From contig RSEF01000031.1 in assembly GCA_003993805.1 (NCBI GenBank), positions 25,560,556-25,624,555 on the forward strand: DNA of 64,000 nt, in the 5' to 3' direction. The translations under genes and the position numbers were made by a program. Of the stretch, positions 36,823 through 50,300 are shown piece after piece. The notes below the pieces were generated by a model. The model saw nothing but the letters and a program-made list of their open reading frames with translations, had not been told where the DNA came from and ran no database searches. Within the stretch, counting starts at the first letter, position 1. Each line of letters starts with the position of its first letter. Source of the stretch: Himantopus leucocephalus (lineage: Eukaryota; Chordata; Aves; Charadriiformes; Recurvirostridae).

Positions 36823-39659
36823 AACAGCCATTATTGAGCTGTGGGTCTCATATTGCCACAGGAGGCCAAAATTACACATAGGTTCAAAAAGCGATCGGAT
36901 GTATTTAAGCAAAAAATCAGTCAGGGGCTAGTACATACATAACATTGGGTAGACCCTCTGACTCAGGAAGCCCCTAAACCACAGACTGCAGTAAGTTCGG
37001 ACGGTGCAAAAAGGGCTGCTTTCCTCAGTGCCCGCTCCTTTCCTTACTTTTTTTCCTAAGCACCTGCTATTTCCCACTTCCAGGGGTGGGACAGTTTGCC
37101 AGACACATCTTTGGTCTTAGCTGGTACAGCATTGCAGGTAAGCAAAGACACAGAGGCTAGATCCAGTGAAATCAAGGACACAAGCCTACGCTTCCAGCTA
37201 CAGAAAAGATGGACAGAGCAGATGCCAAGTAAAGAGTGTTTACACTTTGGGGAATGCCAGGATTTACTTTTCTCACTGTGTTATTTTACCTTCGTTTATT
37301 CTTCTGTTTTCTAAATACTTAAAGGGGAACAACATATACAATTTCTGAGTTCCATCCCCTAAGTGTTTCTTTATTTCCCTTACTGAAAACTGATTTTTGA
37401 CTATGTGTTCACACTGTCTCTAAAACCAAGGTAAATCAGCACCACTGATGTCAATGAGCCAGATCCACAAACTGAGCATAATAATAGATTTCAAAGGTTA
37501 CTGTGACATCTTACAGCCTCAGAGTGCTGAGCCTAATAGTGTGTTCCTGTTGAAATATTCAATAACTAAAGAGATTTCTTTTCATACAGATACCTCAGAC
37601 AAAATAAATCAGAAAAGATGCAAACTCATTTTTATCCCTAAACCCAAAGTTTTTAAAAGCTTTAAACAAACCCAGAGCAATGCAAGTTAAAGCTACTGGG
37701 AAAAGTGAATTTTTCAGAGAAATGTTCTTTATACTTCCCTCAGCAGAGCAGGGCAAGGCACCCCCACACTGATGATCAGAAATGGTCAGCTCTATTTTGC
37801 TGCGGCTCTTCAGTTTGAGATTTGGTTTGTTCCACCCTAAGTGAAAAGAAAAGCTTTCTGAGCACTGTCAGACAACAGGACTGGAAAATGACTGTGCCCT
37901 GTCATTTGACTAAAAGGGTTACCTTTTTATTTCACCTCCTCTGACTCTATAAGTGAGCAACAAGACAGCCCTAGATCTCAGAAATCCTCTTATCAGTATT
38001 GCAGCAGTTCTGAGAAACAGGGTTTGTTTCAGCAGAGCAGCATATTTCCAAGAAATGTGTATGTTATGAAAGTGCCCAAGACAGCTCTACTGAGTATTGT
38101 TTCTTATGTGAATCAACTGGAGAACCTGCACTCCTTTGGTTCGACAATCTTTTGCTCCAAATAACTCCAATGAACATTTTGAGAATGAGCCCCAAGGCCT
38201 CTTTGCCCTGTAAAATTAAATTTGCTCATTTCAGATATGCTTAAGAAAGACCTAACTTTTATAAATAAACAAACAGATAATATGACACAAACAAGAGCTG
38301 AGCCTGCCAAGTCCAAACAAGTCAAGGAGATGACATTGTTTGTACACGCTTGAAACCACAAGAGCAGTGAGTGATTCCAACCCAAAGCGAACATGCCATG
38401 CCAGCACAAACAAAAAACGGTACATCCATATTTCTGATATGCTTCATCTACACAGTTCTATACCTGGACACTGTGGAAATTCACTTGGCATGTGGTTCAG
38501 GTGCTTGATCAAATGGTTGAAAATTAACTCCATAATGGGGCTAAGATGGGTGTGGGTTCAAGATCTTTTATTAGGTGGAGTGATTCTTTGTAGTTCTCTG
38601 CAAATTACACCTTTGCATTTCTAAGCACACTTGTTGTGTAACATCAGGGACATTTCGGGCCCAGAGCACGATGCAGATGGTCACTGTGAACAGACACAAC
38701 GTGAGCTCTCTGCAAGCCCCTGTTTCAAAACTCTTCAAGATCTACGGAAATCTTTCCACTGACTTTAGTGGGTGAGTATCACAACAGTAAAGCTGAACTT
38801 TGTCGTCTTTCCATTTTCTTCAAAATCAAAGGTCTGCCTGAAAATGCATTTGGTTAGTCTGTGCATTGAAGAAAGTGGTTCTCGGAGAAAACAGCAACCG
38901 ACCTTGTGTGAAAATTTTCCATGATTTTCTGATACCTTTGTAGTGAAATAACTTTATAGGTGCCTCAATGTTTTTACTGACATGTCAAATACACTGTTTT
39001 CTGCTGTCTTAAGGAAATGCTAAGTACTGTGATACCTAGTGACAAGTCACTGCAGTAGGTAATTCCCCATATAATTTTCTGTAAGCTTCTGTAGAAAGGA
39101 AGAGACTTGTGGTTCAGTGGATAGTCTTTTGCTCCAGCATCCTTGTTACTTACTATTTAACTGATTGGGTTTTATAAAGTAAGAGGAATCTACTTCTGTC
39201 ATAAAGTGAAGGGAAAACTTATTACATTAGCAGGAACTAGAGAGGAAGTTCCCAACATGAACTCATGCAATCGTATGAGCACCTAGAATTGCCAAAAGCT
39301 GGTATAAAGGACAGAGCACTCTGGTTTCTAAAGCTGTTGTTACTATTCTGTGTGGCTTTTATGGAAAGCTGAAAGTGAATTAGAGACACCACGCTTGGTA
39401 CGATTCATGTCTAGTGAGAAATTTTTATGATACATATTGTTTTATAATTATGTTCTTAGGATACATATTGCATTATACATCATCATCATTTTGAAAGTGC
39501 TGGATCAGCAAGAAGACTTTTTCAACAAGAAGGAAACACATTTTTTTTAAGTATGAACATTTAATTTTTGAAGCTGTATTGTATAAAACCCCCTGTGCAA
39601 GCCTAAATCCATGTTTCTAATAAAGTAAACAAAGTAAGTTTAACAATAAACAGGAAGTA
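36823..39659. other. Non-coding sequence, no recognised element
   Basis: No supported gene; short frames under 100 codons only, none with a family motif. Confidence 0.5.
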
Positions 39660-39713
39660 TGGGGGGTGTAGTGGGGTGGGGAGGTGCGGGGTCGGGGAGG
39701 GGGGAGGACCTGG
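39660..39713 (+). repeat. G-rich tract with quadruplex potential
   Basis: At least six runs of four or more G, including two runs of six, separated by short loops, then a GGG at 39711-39713. This satisfies the usual four-run quadruplex pattern several times over. The antisense frame at 39603-39902 is proline-rich because of this composition. Confidence 0.88.
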
Positions 39714-41309
39714 GTCTGCCTTTGAGGAAAGGAGAGAAAAGAAAGGTGTATTGTCAGAAGGCTCCTCAGGGCAGGCAGTGGTCACAGCTCCCAAGCTGAA
39801 GCTGAAGGTTAGCTCTGAGCTCTGAGCATTCAGGAAGCCTGTGCTGCTCAGTCCCTCCCCTGGTTTGTCAGCTGAGACATCGAGTGACATGGAGGAAATC
39901 AAATAAACAGAAATCCTGGTTTTTAAACACTCTCTTGTTCTAAGCTGGTTTGCAATTATATCTTAACACTTTGCCTGGTCAAGATAACCTTGTTTTCTTT
40001 CATGTCAGGCCTTGACAAATGTGTGAACTCTAGGAATCTTATGATCACACCCTGTATTACTTTCTCAAATCCAGTGAATGCCTATGAAATGCTCCACGCA
40101 GGCAAAGCACAGTGAGAATCTCACCAGTAAGGACAAGGTCAGCCCAAAGACTGGCATTATCTGGTGCCAAATGTCAGAAGGAATGGACACTGGTACCTCT
40201 CTTCTATGGAGAGATCAGTGTAGCAACACTGCTGACAGTGGGCAATCCCAAATCATCAAAGGCAGTAACTGCTAAAACTGGCAGATAGACATAGCATTTT
40301 CTCAGGGCTGGCTGATAAGGTGTAATCTGAATGTTTGCCAGGAAAACAGGATAGGTTGCTGTTGTTCCAGTACAGGATGCTATTACACATAATTTCAAGA
40401 TGAACATGCAAGTACTGTGTGTTTACCCATACAGGGTGGCCATGGGATTCTTGAGTGGCCTCTTCCTTTCAACACTCCTAATTAATACTTATAAAAAGTT
40501 CTGATGAAAAAAAGCCAAAACACACCTACAGGGCTATATTTAGACACAGTCTTTTCTTTGACACTGGATTTATATTTGGCCCATTTGAAATAGAAACCTA
40601 ATTAGAATACTGTATAAACACGTTGCTAAGATGACTAACCATATGGATCCTATTGGGAAATCAGCTCCAGATACCCCATGGCACCTGAAACTTCACAAAT
40701 ACCTGTTATTTGCTGAAAGTATTTGTTTCACCTTTGAAAAACAAAACCATAACCTTTCACTTTTTCTTTTATCTTCCTTTGGTTATGACTTTCCTGACAT
40801 ACAGCTCTTTTCTTATCAGTTTAGTGTCACCATGAGGCCTGAACAAAAGGGGAGCAGCATATATGAAGAGTATTAGTGAGAACTTGTGATAAATAGTAGC
40901 AACACCCAGACCATCAAGCATTAAATCCTGCACATCCTCCTGACCTGATAGGATTACTCTCTCCAGGGGCCAGGAAGTGATTCAGCCTCCATACTCACTG
41001 AATAATTTGCCATTCTGTTAGAAAGCATGACCAAGGCGACAGCTACAGTGTATAACCACACTCTGGTTGGGAGTCACCCTTACTTAGTGATTTTTAACTG
41101 TGTGAGACTTGGATCCTAATTTCAGGTAAACCCGCCCATCCTGCTGACATGCAGTATTACTACTGGTTTGAAACCCCAACCAAAACTTAACCCGAAGTTT
41201 GCTTGTCCTACTGAGGGATATCAGGAGGGCGCAAAAATGGGGGTCTGTTCTAGCAAAAAAAAATGCAAAATAATCTGTAGGGAAAATAGCATTTAGGGAT
41301 AAATAGTTA
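39714..41309. other. Non-coding sequence, no recognised element
   Basis: No supported gene. Short frames (65-81 codons) around 40078, 40204 and 40631 match nothing known. Confidence 0.5.
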
Positions 41310-41965
41310 TTTCAGATTAAACAACCCCAACTCTCTCAGTCTGTCCTCATAGGAGAAGTGTTTCGCCCCTCTGATTGTTTTTCCTCCCCTGGACCCACTC
41401 CAGCAGGTCCATGTCTTTCCCGCGCTGAGGGCTCCAGAGCTGGACGCAGTACTCCACGTGGGCTTTCACGAGAGCTGGTAGAGGGGTAGAATCACTCCCC
41501 TTGACCTGCTGGCCACGCTTCTTTTGGTGCGGCCCAGGACACACTTGGCTTCCTGGGCTGCGAGTGCACATTGTCAGCTCATGTCCAGCTTTTCATCCAC
41601 CAGTACCCCAAGTCCTTCTCTGCAGGGCTGCTCTCAATCCCTTCATCCTCCAGCCTGTATTGATATGGGGTGTTGCCTCTACTCAGGTGCAGGACCTTGT
41701 ACTTGGCCTTGTTGAACTTCATGAGGTTCACATGGGCCCACTTCTGGAGCTTGTCCAGGTCCTTCTGGATGGCATCATGTCCCTCAGGCATGTCAACCGC
41801 ACCACTTAGCTTGGTGTCATCTGCAATCTTGCTGAGGGTGCACTCAATCCCACTGTCTATGTCATTGATGAAGATATTAAACAGTACTGGTCCCTGTACA
41901 GACCCCTGAGGGACACCACTCATTAATGATTTCTATCTGAACATTGAGCTGTTGACCACTACTAA
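41310..41965 (-). mobile_element. CR1 LINE internal fragment, both ends missing (copy 3)
   Basis: Similarity to CR1 starts abruptly inside ORF2 (complement of AAACAACCCCAACTCTCTCA at 41318-41337) and fades after the complement of GAGCTGTTGACCACTACT at 41948-41965. The 3' UTR and octamer tail are absent, which is unusual because CR1 copies are normally truncated only at the 5' end. It is related more closely to copy 2 than to copy 1. Confidence 0.92.
41579..41923 (-). pseudogene. CR1 ORF2 reverse transcriptase fragment of copy 3
   Basis: An uninterrupted 114-codon frame encodes part of the reverse-transcriptase palm: [20 protein letters not shown], then the catalytic box reading IADDTKL at 41807-41827, then [24 protein letters not shown]. 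Both catalytic Asp codons survive, but the usual aromatic residue before ADD is Ile. A frameshift occurs at the EKDLG segment, and the rest (41347-41571) continues in another frame with AHVEYCVQLWSP. The endonuclease is absent, so the fragment is dead. Confidence 0.9.
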
Positions 41966-44057
41966 GTTAACCACTTCTGACGTTATCAAATAATTAAGCT
42001 TAAAAACGAATGAAGAATTTGTAGGTGGTATTTACTTATATCTTGCAATCCACTGTATTGTTAATATGTATCTGCTGATTCTGTGATGAATGTCCCTGCA
42101 TGCAACTGATGAACAAGCATCATTTGCTAAGACTGGATGTTGATGAACAGCATTTTTGCCACTGACTTGAAGAGAAGCAGATCTGGGTCTTCGCAGAGCT
42201 CTGCTTTTTTTGCTGAGGCTTTCTGATCTCTCATTCTGTGGCAGCTCATGCAGAGTTCAAAGATGAAACTGTCACAAGATGAGACAGCTCCAGACAGCGA
42301 GAAGAACTAGAAGTCCCTTCCCCATGCTGCTGGGGAAATGTCTGGATGTGGAAATTCAAAGGCACATTGAACCACAAGGAAGTGCCAGGATAACAAGCCA
42401 CTGAGAAGCAGGAAATATTGCAGTTAAAAGTAATCACAAATACCACCAGAGTAAATTCCCAAATCAATATCTGCACTCATCAGAAGTCACCTTTATTGCA
42501 CATTTTGTCTCTTTTATTAGATTACTTACAGCCCAGGAGCACGGCCTTGATTTATAATTCAATCTGCTTGTCATCAATAGTGGGTCTGAAAATATATTTG
42601 CAGAGTGAAGAGTGAAAGAGTCAATCAGATGCAGAAGGCAAGCTGCCAAAAGGCAGCCAGTTATTAATTCTGAGCAGAATTTGGTCTGATTTGATTTTAA
42701 ACAAGCTGACTCACTAGTTTCCAAGGATGTAAAGAAGGTAGAAAATAATCATATTTGAATCAGAGAATGATGAAAGTATTTTTGTACCCTAATTCTGTTC
42801 CATAGTATTTATCAAAGTTTCACCCATCTGGGACAACTGTTATCTCATTCATCATGGGATTTAAAAGGGGCTTTTAACATTGACTTGCAGAAGATTATGT
42901 GTAATCATAATTTCTTTTTACTAGCCATTAGGGACTTACAGGGGTACATTTCTCTAAGGCAGTCATGCAATTTTAGGACTTCTGCTCCAAGCAACAGAAA
43001 GATAGGGTAGGGATTCTTGAACTAGCATCAGTCTCTACTTGGAAAGCATGTGGGATAAAGCCTGTGGATGTTGCACATTTCGTCCAGAAACAATATGAGG
43101 TTAAACTTCCATCAGACATTTAGGAACCAAAACATTTTAACCATTTTCTTGAAATCACCAATGATTGGGTTATTTGGGGTCCTTCTGCAGATTCACCTTG
43201 GTGTGTACCACAGTGGGTCCTACCCCACAGGCTTTTTCAGCTGTGCTGGCTCCATAAATATGTGCAGCTTTAGTACCAGGCATAGTGGCACAATTGATAG
43301 CCTCACTTTGAACTCCACCATGAACTTGCAACTTTCATCTTAGAATCAGACCCGTCTCACCAAGATTAATCATGACAACCTGAATTTAAGCACTTGGCTA
43401 ATTGCTGTCCAGAGCCCTGCTGAGTTTCAATTTTCCTATTTGTCTTAGATTTAATTCCTTTTTTTGTAAGAGTGTCGAATTCGATCAGATTAGTCTTTTC
43501 CAGTACAGATATGGCAAAACCCAAAAAGTAGCTCCAGTGCCACCTAGGTTTTTGTCAATACAAAGAAAAAGTACATTTCAAATACATGTAAATTAGATCC
43601 CAATCACAGTCCTTTTTGTTTAAAGTGTCAGATTCAATCCCTCAACAATTTAGAACAGCTAATGTTTGCATTGTTTCGCTAAGCCACATGCCAATTTTAT
43701 TGCCACCTGTGAGTGGAGATAATACATTCAGCATTTCCTCCACCCTAAGTAGTGCAATTAAATAATAAGCACTAATGACTGTATTCTTCTTAAAAACTTA
43801 TTTGTTTTTTTTAATTGAACATATTCTCCTATGATTTGAAAAACCTAGACTTCTTGTTCTAAAGAAACAGTTTAGAGATACAGCCAGAAGCAACCAGAGG
43901 CACAGTAGGTTCTCATTGTAAGAAACCTGACAGAAACAGAAGATTGACGGTATTGAAAAAGACACTTAGATTAAAAAGAAATAAATCCTGCTCCTGAGTG
44001 CTCTGCCTAAGCACATACTACAATAACAATGGAGATAGGATAAACAAAAACTGACCA
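41966..44057. other. Non-coding sequence, no recognised element
   Basis: No supported gene. Frames of 86-91 codons at 42464 and 43068 have no recognisable motif. Confidence 0.5.
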
Positions 44058-44560
44058 GCATTTACCTCATGACTGGTGTTTTTTTCTTGCCTATTTCTCT
44101 TTTTTCATCCCTCATTTTCATTCCACCTCTCATGGTCTCTTTTGCTGTCTCTTCCTCTGCCATCCCTTTTCCTCATGTCTTCCTGCACAATGCTCTCTTC
44201 CTCTCTCTTGCCATCTGGGTGGGTTTTTTATCCTCTCCAGAGCTGCAACTTTGCATCTGTGCTGTGCCACCCTCTTCCTTCTCTTTCTTCCCTCAAACAC
44301 CTCCAAACAACCACAACCCAACTACAGGTTTTTCTCTCCTCCCAGTGTTTTTCTCTGCAGCTTCTCATACGTTTCCACTCCAACTATTTTCCCCTCACCG
44401 TTCTTTAGCTGGCTTCCATTTTCCATCCTCTTACCTTCACCTTATTTCTCCTATTCTCTTCTTGTCTTTCCTTAGGTACCTCAGATTGTCTTTTCTCTCA
44501 CTTCTGTAATTATCACTTGTCTTCTCCTTCTTCCTGCTTCTTTCAGGTCTCTATGTTCTT
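44058..44560 (+). repeat. Pyrimidine-rich segment, about 500 bp
   Basis: The + strand is dominated by C and T for about 500 bp, with few interruptions. Because stop codons need purines, long open frames arise by composition (146 codons at 44069-44509), with a protein made mostly of Ser, Phe, Leu and Pro. Two textbook polypyrimidine-AG sites end at 44475 and 44546. I do not call it coding. Confidence 0.8.
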
Positions 44561-46860
44561 CAAGATCCACAATCTTCTAAATTTCAGATGTGGTGTGAAA
44601 CAGGTGGTTGTTGCTTACCCCGTTACACCTCTTGTAGCCACCAACCAGGTTGAAGCTTATTGCTGCTACTGGGGTAACTAGAGCTCAGTATGGATGGTTT
44701 CCAAGCCTGTCTCCACTGCTCCCTTTATGGGACCATGGAGATGGCATATGAAACACCCAGAATGCAAAGAGCGGGATCATTTCCATAGCCACAGTGACAG
44801 CTGGTCCTGCTCAATGATTAGTGAAGCCAAAAGAAACCTAATCTTTATCAAAAAGGGGAATCTCTAACATGCTTTTTATGTCATTCTTTTCAGTTTCGCT
44901 TTTTTAATGATTTCCTGCAGCTGCTGCTGAGTGATGGTGTTTGTGGAAGATGAGCGCAAACAGTGCTGGACTGTGGATGCAGGGGGCTAAACCAGATTGC
45001 CTTTGATCATTCTCTGGATGGAGAGAGACAGATTCCCATGCATGATCAACCCTCTCTAGCTAGCCAAGGACTGGTATTTCTGACAGCTAAACAAGCAACT
45101 TCTTGTCTCTCTTCCTAGCTACAGGGTAAAGGCTAAGAAATAGTCACGTGTTAATGAGGAAGAAAACAAGGGATTAAAAATGTTCATTTGTTTTTTGTAG
45201 GATGAATGACTCCTCCGACTGAATTAATTCTGTTGACTTTTTCCATACTGTGATATTGCTTCCCATGCATGGAAGCCTTCCCTTAGGCTTTAAAGCTAAA
45301 GACTAAAAATTATGTTCAAAAATCTCAATGTACACAACTATCTGCTTCTGAATTCCCCCTCCCCAACTGATTTTGGCCAGCCAGGGGAAAGCAAAAATGA
45401 GCTATTTATTGGCTCCCTGTCTTCTTATCCAAGAGTACTATATAATTATCAAGATTAAAATTCTAACTTGTCTATAATCTGAGGCTGCTCCTTTCTGAGG
45501 CTCAGTTTTGGTGATGTCCGTCTGCCCAGAGGCATCATGGGATCTCCATTCTCCATCCTTGGACATTTTCAAAATTTGACAGGAAAACACCCTGAGCACT
45601 TGATACAACATTGCAGTTTACCCTGCTTTCAGCAGGGGTATGGGCTAGAGACCTCCAGACAAAACTTCCAACCTAGAGTATTCCATGAGTTTTGTGATAT
45701 GTATAAAATGGCAGCATCCAGATTGCTACTACAGAGCACTAGAGACAGGAAGGGTTGGGGCACAGGGATGTTAGGTACTGTTAAGAGCTGGAAGAACCTG
45801 GATCCTGTGACGTTCGTGAAAAGGTCAAACCTTTGAATGGTATCCGTGGCGTGAACTGTCCTCGTCAGGATCTTCTAAAAAATGGATGATGTATTATATT
45901 TATAAACGCAGGTTTGCAATGACTTCATAAGAGGATTACTTCTAGCGATAAAGCACTGTACTTTATAGATCCCTCCTCGCCATGTCTTTTCACATGGGCA
46001 CATTTAGTATCTTTCTTAAAGGTTCCTGAAGCCATGTGATTTTGGGATAATTTCAGTTTCTGTTTACAAGAAAATGCTGTGGGAAAACAGTCTGGCAAAT
46101 ATCATGAAAGACAACTGATTTCCTAGAAGACAAGTAAAAAACTTCAGAACACTTTAAAAACAAAATAAATGTCAGGATTTACAAGCTCGTCTCATGATTT
46201 TTCAAAGCCTGCCTTGTGGTTGTGCAATGCCTGTGGTCAGCCATACTGTACAGAGAATATGCTTGAACAAAATTCATTTCGGAAATGTATAGCTGGAGTC
46301 CTCTTCTCCACAGCATGGGGAACCAACCTCCCAGAGCCGTGAGAAGCAAAGTCTAAGGCAAAGTCCAGAAGAGAATCAGTAAATGCAGGCTCACCTCCAA
46401 CGCTTAGGAGCCCTGCATTTGCATCAAAGCAGCCAATGTGCTGCAGAAAGGTCACCTGAGATTTAACAAAACTGGACATACAGCAAGAATTGCCGCTTTC
46501 TGCGTGCAAGAGCAAGGACCCTTACGGTACTGCTCATTTGTGCAGAGCAGGTGGAAGCTGCTGACCTAGGAGAATTTAGATCCTGGCACAGAGTGCTTCA
46601 GCGGTTAGATGAGCGGGGTGGGAGGACAGCATGTAATAAAACTGCTGTGGAGAAAAAAATTGAGCTGATGAAATACTTTCTGTTTCACTTTCTGGAGATG
46701 GAAGGATTATGTCCCACTGCCTGCTTTTTCCCCCCGTGATATTAAAAAAAAAGGGCTTCCTGAGCAGTCTTGGGATTAGTACAGTATTTAAACCCATTTA
46801 ATTACTGTGATGAATTACACGCCTGCCATTGATCTCCTTGTTCTTATTTGCCCCAAAGTA
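44561..46860. other. Non-coding sequence, no recognised element
   Basis: No supported gene. Frames at 45537-45836 (+) and 46237-46515 (-) have no recognised family. Confidence 0.5.
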
Positions 46861-47340
46861 CTAATAGGCTGTTCATTTTGCCTTTTAAAAGTACAAAGTT
46901 TGAAGTGGGTTTCTGTTTACTTATGTTAATAACTAATCACAAGAATCAAAATGAGCTGTACATGACTAATTGACCGGTTTGTTTTACTGTCCTTCATGGC
47001 AATGCTGATAAGTTTTTCTGACAGCATGCAAATCAAGCTGCTATCAGCAAGAGAGGCCTTCCCCATAAAAAAGCAAAAGGAGCAGGCAAGCTGCAGTTAT
47101 TATCTAGGAAAGATAGCAGCCTTGGGGAGAAGGAGCTGCCTTTAGCTGGAAATAGCAGACCAGGGAGGGGGACAGGATTTAATGAGCTGCGAGGACAAGA
47201 GGCCTGCAGTGTAATTAACTCCCAGAAGATCTCATTGAGCGTTCAGCAGAACCCCCACTCAGCAGTCCTTCCACCCTCATCGGAATTAAAGTTTAATTTG
47301 GTGTCAAAGGGCAGAGGAAAGACCTGCATTATCAAGTGTG
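46861..47340. promoter_or_regulatory. Candidate conserved non-coding element
   Basis: Repeat-free stretch carrying a perfect octamer ATGCAAAT (47026-47033), a TAATTA homeodomain core (47212-47217) and several GATA-type words. The texture is typical of deeply conserved vertebrate enhancers, but this is inference from motif content. Confidence 0.28.
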
Positions 47341-50300
47341 GAAATCAATGATCCATGTGAAGGAAAAGGTCACACCCCCACTTGTGCAGCACAGAAGGTC
47401 TGAAGGAAAAGGTGCACATATAAAACTGCTCAACACTTACTCATCAGTGCTGGGAGTGGGAGGGATGGATGTTTCACCCCATAGGCTTGTCACTACCTCT
47501 CTTTCAATAAAAGAATCTCCATTTCCATGGAAAAGGGCAATGAAGGGTTCAGGAAGAGTTTTTCCTCTGTACTAGTGGCTGTTGTTGTTGTTTCTAAAGC
47601 CTAAAGAGTTGTTGCAGAACGTTTTACCTGGTTTAACACAGGTACCTTAACAGACAGGTGAAGTGAGCATTTCCATCCACAGTGGCCTTAGACATTCCAA
47701 AACATCTTAACTCAAGGCATTTTCCTGGTGTTACTGAGCCGTGTATCCACCCATAAATAAGAATACTAGCTACTGACAGACCCCTAATTGCTATATGGCA
47801 AGTGCGTAATTTTCCATGCAGAATCTTTCCCAAGTAACATCTAGCAACATAAATCAGTGCAGGTCATGAGTAGCATTCAGGTAGGAGCAAGACCAGCAGA
47901 TAATAGGAAAGTACTTGCCGCTTTCAACTGCACTTAATTTGCCTGAACCCCAGACTTTCCCCAGCATGGAGGAGCCCTCTCCCTGGGGAGGCACTGCACT
48001 GAGAACCGTGGAAACTCACCTCAACAATCCGCTTTGCAAGGTGGTCCCTTGTCTCTGCTGGGTAACACCATCCTTCCAATGAAGCAGCGTAATTAAATCC
48101 CAGAAGATGTTTGCTCTTCCTCTGCCATTCCACGTCAGCCACCTGTCAGCTCCCATCCTGTGCTGTATCTGCTGCAGACACCTTAGATACTGTCCTACTA
48201 CTTGCTATTTTCTGAGCAGAATGTGGCATACCTGGGGACACTATAACATTATCACAGTGCTTGGAAACTAAAAAGGGATTTTCATTCGTCTGCAGAGTAA
48301 ATGGAATATCAACAGAAGGACAAACCCATGTAAAAAAAGTAAGCACGCATACTCTCCCCAATAATTGGCCAAATAGGCTGGTAGCTCTTAGGAAATGGCA
48401 CTGTGTCCAGCCACACAGTGCAATGACTTGGGTAACACCTGCAAGGAGTTAATTCACAGATTACCTCACACAAGGGCAAGTAGTCAACACGCCAGTTTCC
48501 ATCCAGGCAAAAGGAGGCCTTGAAATCAATTAAACTGTGAGCTCTCACTGCTTGTTTTGCTGACACAAAGACACAATTGCTGACAAAAAAAAATATGGTT
48601 CATCCTGCAAAACAAGTAAGTGTTATTTCTGCCTGTGTGCAGAGTGTGTGTAGCTTGTCATTTATCTCAAGGAACACCTTGTAATTTTTTTGGACCAGAA
48701 AGGTTTCCTGAAGTGTCTTTGCATTTCAGTTTCCAAATACCTTGTCATTCCCAGGGGAAAGTGCCCATCCCAAAAGAGAAAGCTTGCCTCCATGTACAGG
48801 GATTTTCCTGAGCTGAAATTCACAGCCTCAGCTGACCATAGACTGGTTTGCAGGCTGCCTGCAGATGGTCTTTCAACTTTGGCTGTACCTGCAGCTATTT
48901 ACACTTGAACTACGTCTTCACTAGTCCACATTCATTGACCTTTGCCTTCACACTTGCGTTACAGCTTCCACCACGCCAATCTTTTTGAAGCCGCAACTGA
49001 GCATACTTGGTCAGCACTGAGCTTTATCAGGCATTCTGCTTCCCTCTGCCAGACCATATGGATCCTCTGTGCAACGGAGACTGGGACCTTCTGCCCCAAT
49101 TGGTTTAGACATCCAATGAGACTTTTACATCAGATGTCTAAATTACAGCCAGTAACTTTTTTTCTGCCCATCCCTCATAAAATAGAGTGGATGCTGTGGT
49201 AATTTGTAAGACCAAGCTGCAGACACCACCCCAGCAAGTTATGCACCCCACATATTTCTATAGTAAAGAGCTGAATTAAGTCCTGTCTCACCATGCCCAA
49301 TCAGCCCAGCTCAGGCCTGGATGGTTCCCATCTGATCTGTCCACAGTCTGATCAAGCTGAGCTTTGCTGTAAGGCTACAGCAGAGCAAACCCACACCTAT
49401 TCAGTTGCAGCTAATCACAGTTCATCAGCCAGCTCCTTGGCGAAACAGTGGAAACCCATCTAAATTGCTTTCAGAATTAAGTCATTACTTTCCAGCCATT
49501 CGAGTAGTCAACTCAGAAATAGGTCCATAGAAAGCAGTCCAATCCTGCTACAACTTTTACATACTAAAAAACCTTAGGAGCTCTTGATACATGGGTATGA
49601 TGCATTTTACATTACTTGGGTGTAGAAAAGGCCTTCATAATTACTTCACTGTAGACATCCTAATGTTATTTTCAAATGTTACTTCAATACTTCCATCATT
49701 ATTCAGATTAATTCCTCCAAAGACAAAAATGTAAAAGCTGAAAGACCAGCATCCATTCTCAAATCTTTGTACAATGACCATTTCACACTGGGAACCGTCA
49801 GCTTACAAAAAAAAAATCCCTGCTACTACTTCAACTTCCTTGCAAAATCCTTCCTACAAATTTCATTGCACAGAAGGGGATTTCAGTCTTGTATGAAATC
49901 TTTTGTGAACAAGCCACAGATCAGTAACAGAAATACTCTCCAACCTCCAAACATATTTGTCCATCAGAAACGTGTCTTCATTTTCTTACAACAGCTGTAG
50001 AAAAATTGTAATTTTCCAGTTCAATGCACAGTGTGTGCCAGTAGGTTCCCATAAACTTACAGAATAAATTAGTTTGGATACATAAAGAATTTAGCCAACA
50101 GCAACAAATCACATGGCCAAGTTTCAAAAGTGTCTATTTCACAAAATAAAGGAAGTTTTAAGGATGTTTCTGTTTGACAGGTCTATATAACTGCTCTTCT
50201 GTTGAATGTGGCTAAAGTGTGAATTAGAGTTAAAATTGTAATAAAAAGTGACATTTTCATTAACAGTAATCCAAACTGCCTGAGTTACCACAAGTTTGCT

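Noticed and set aside
41501..41809. 102-codon + strand frame
   Set aside because: Antisense shadow of CR1 copy 3.
44069..44509. 146-codon frame rich in Ser, Phe, Leu and Pro
   Set aside because: Explained by pyrimidine-rich composition, which removes stop codons.
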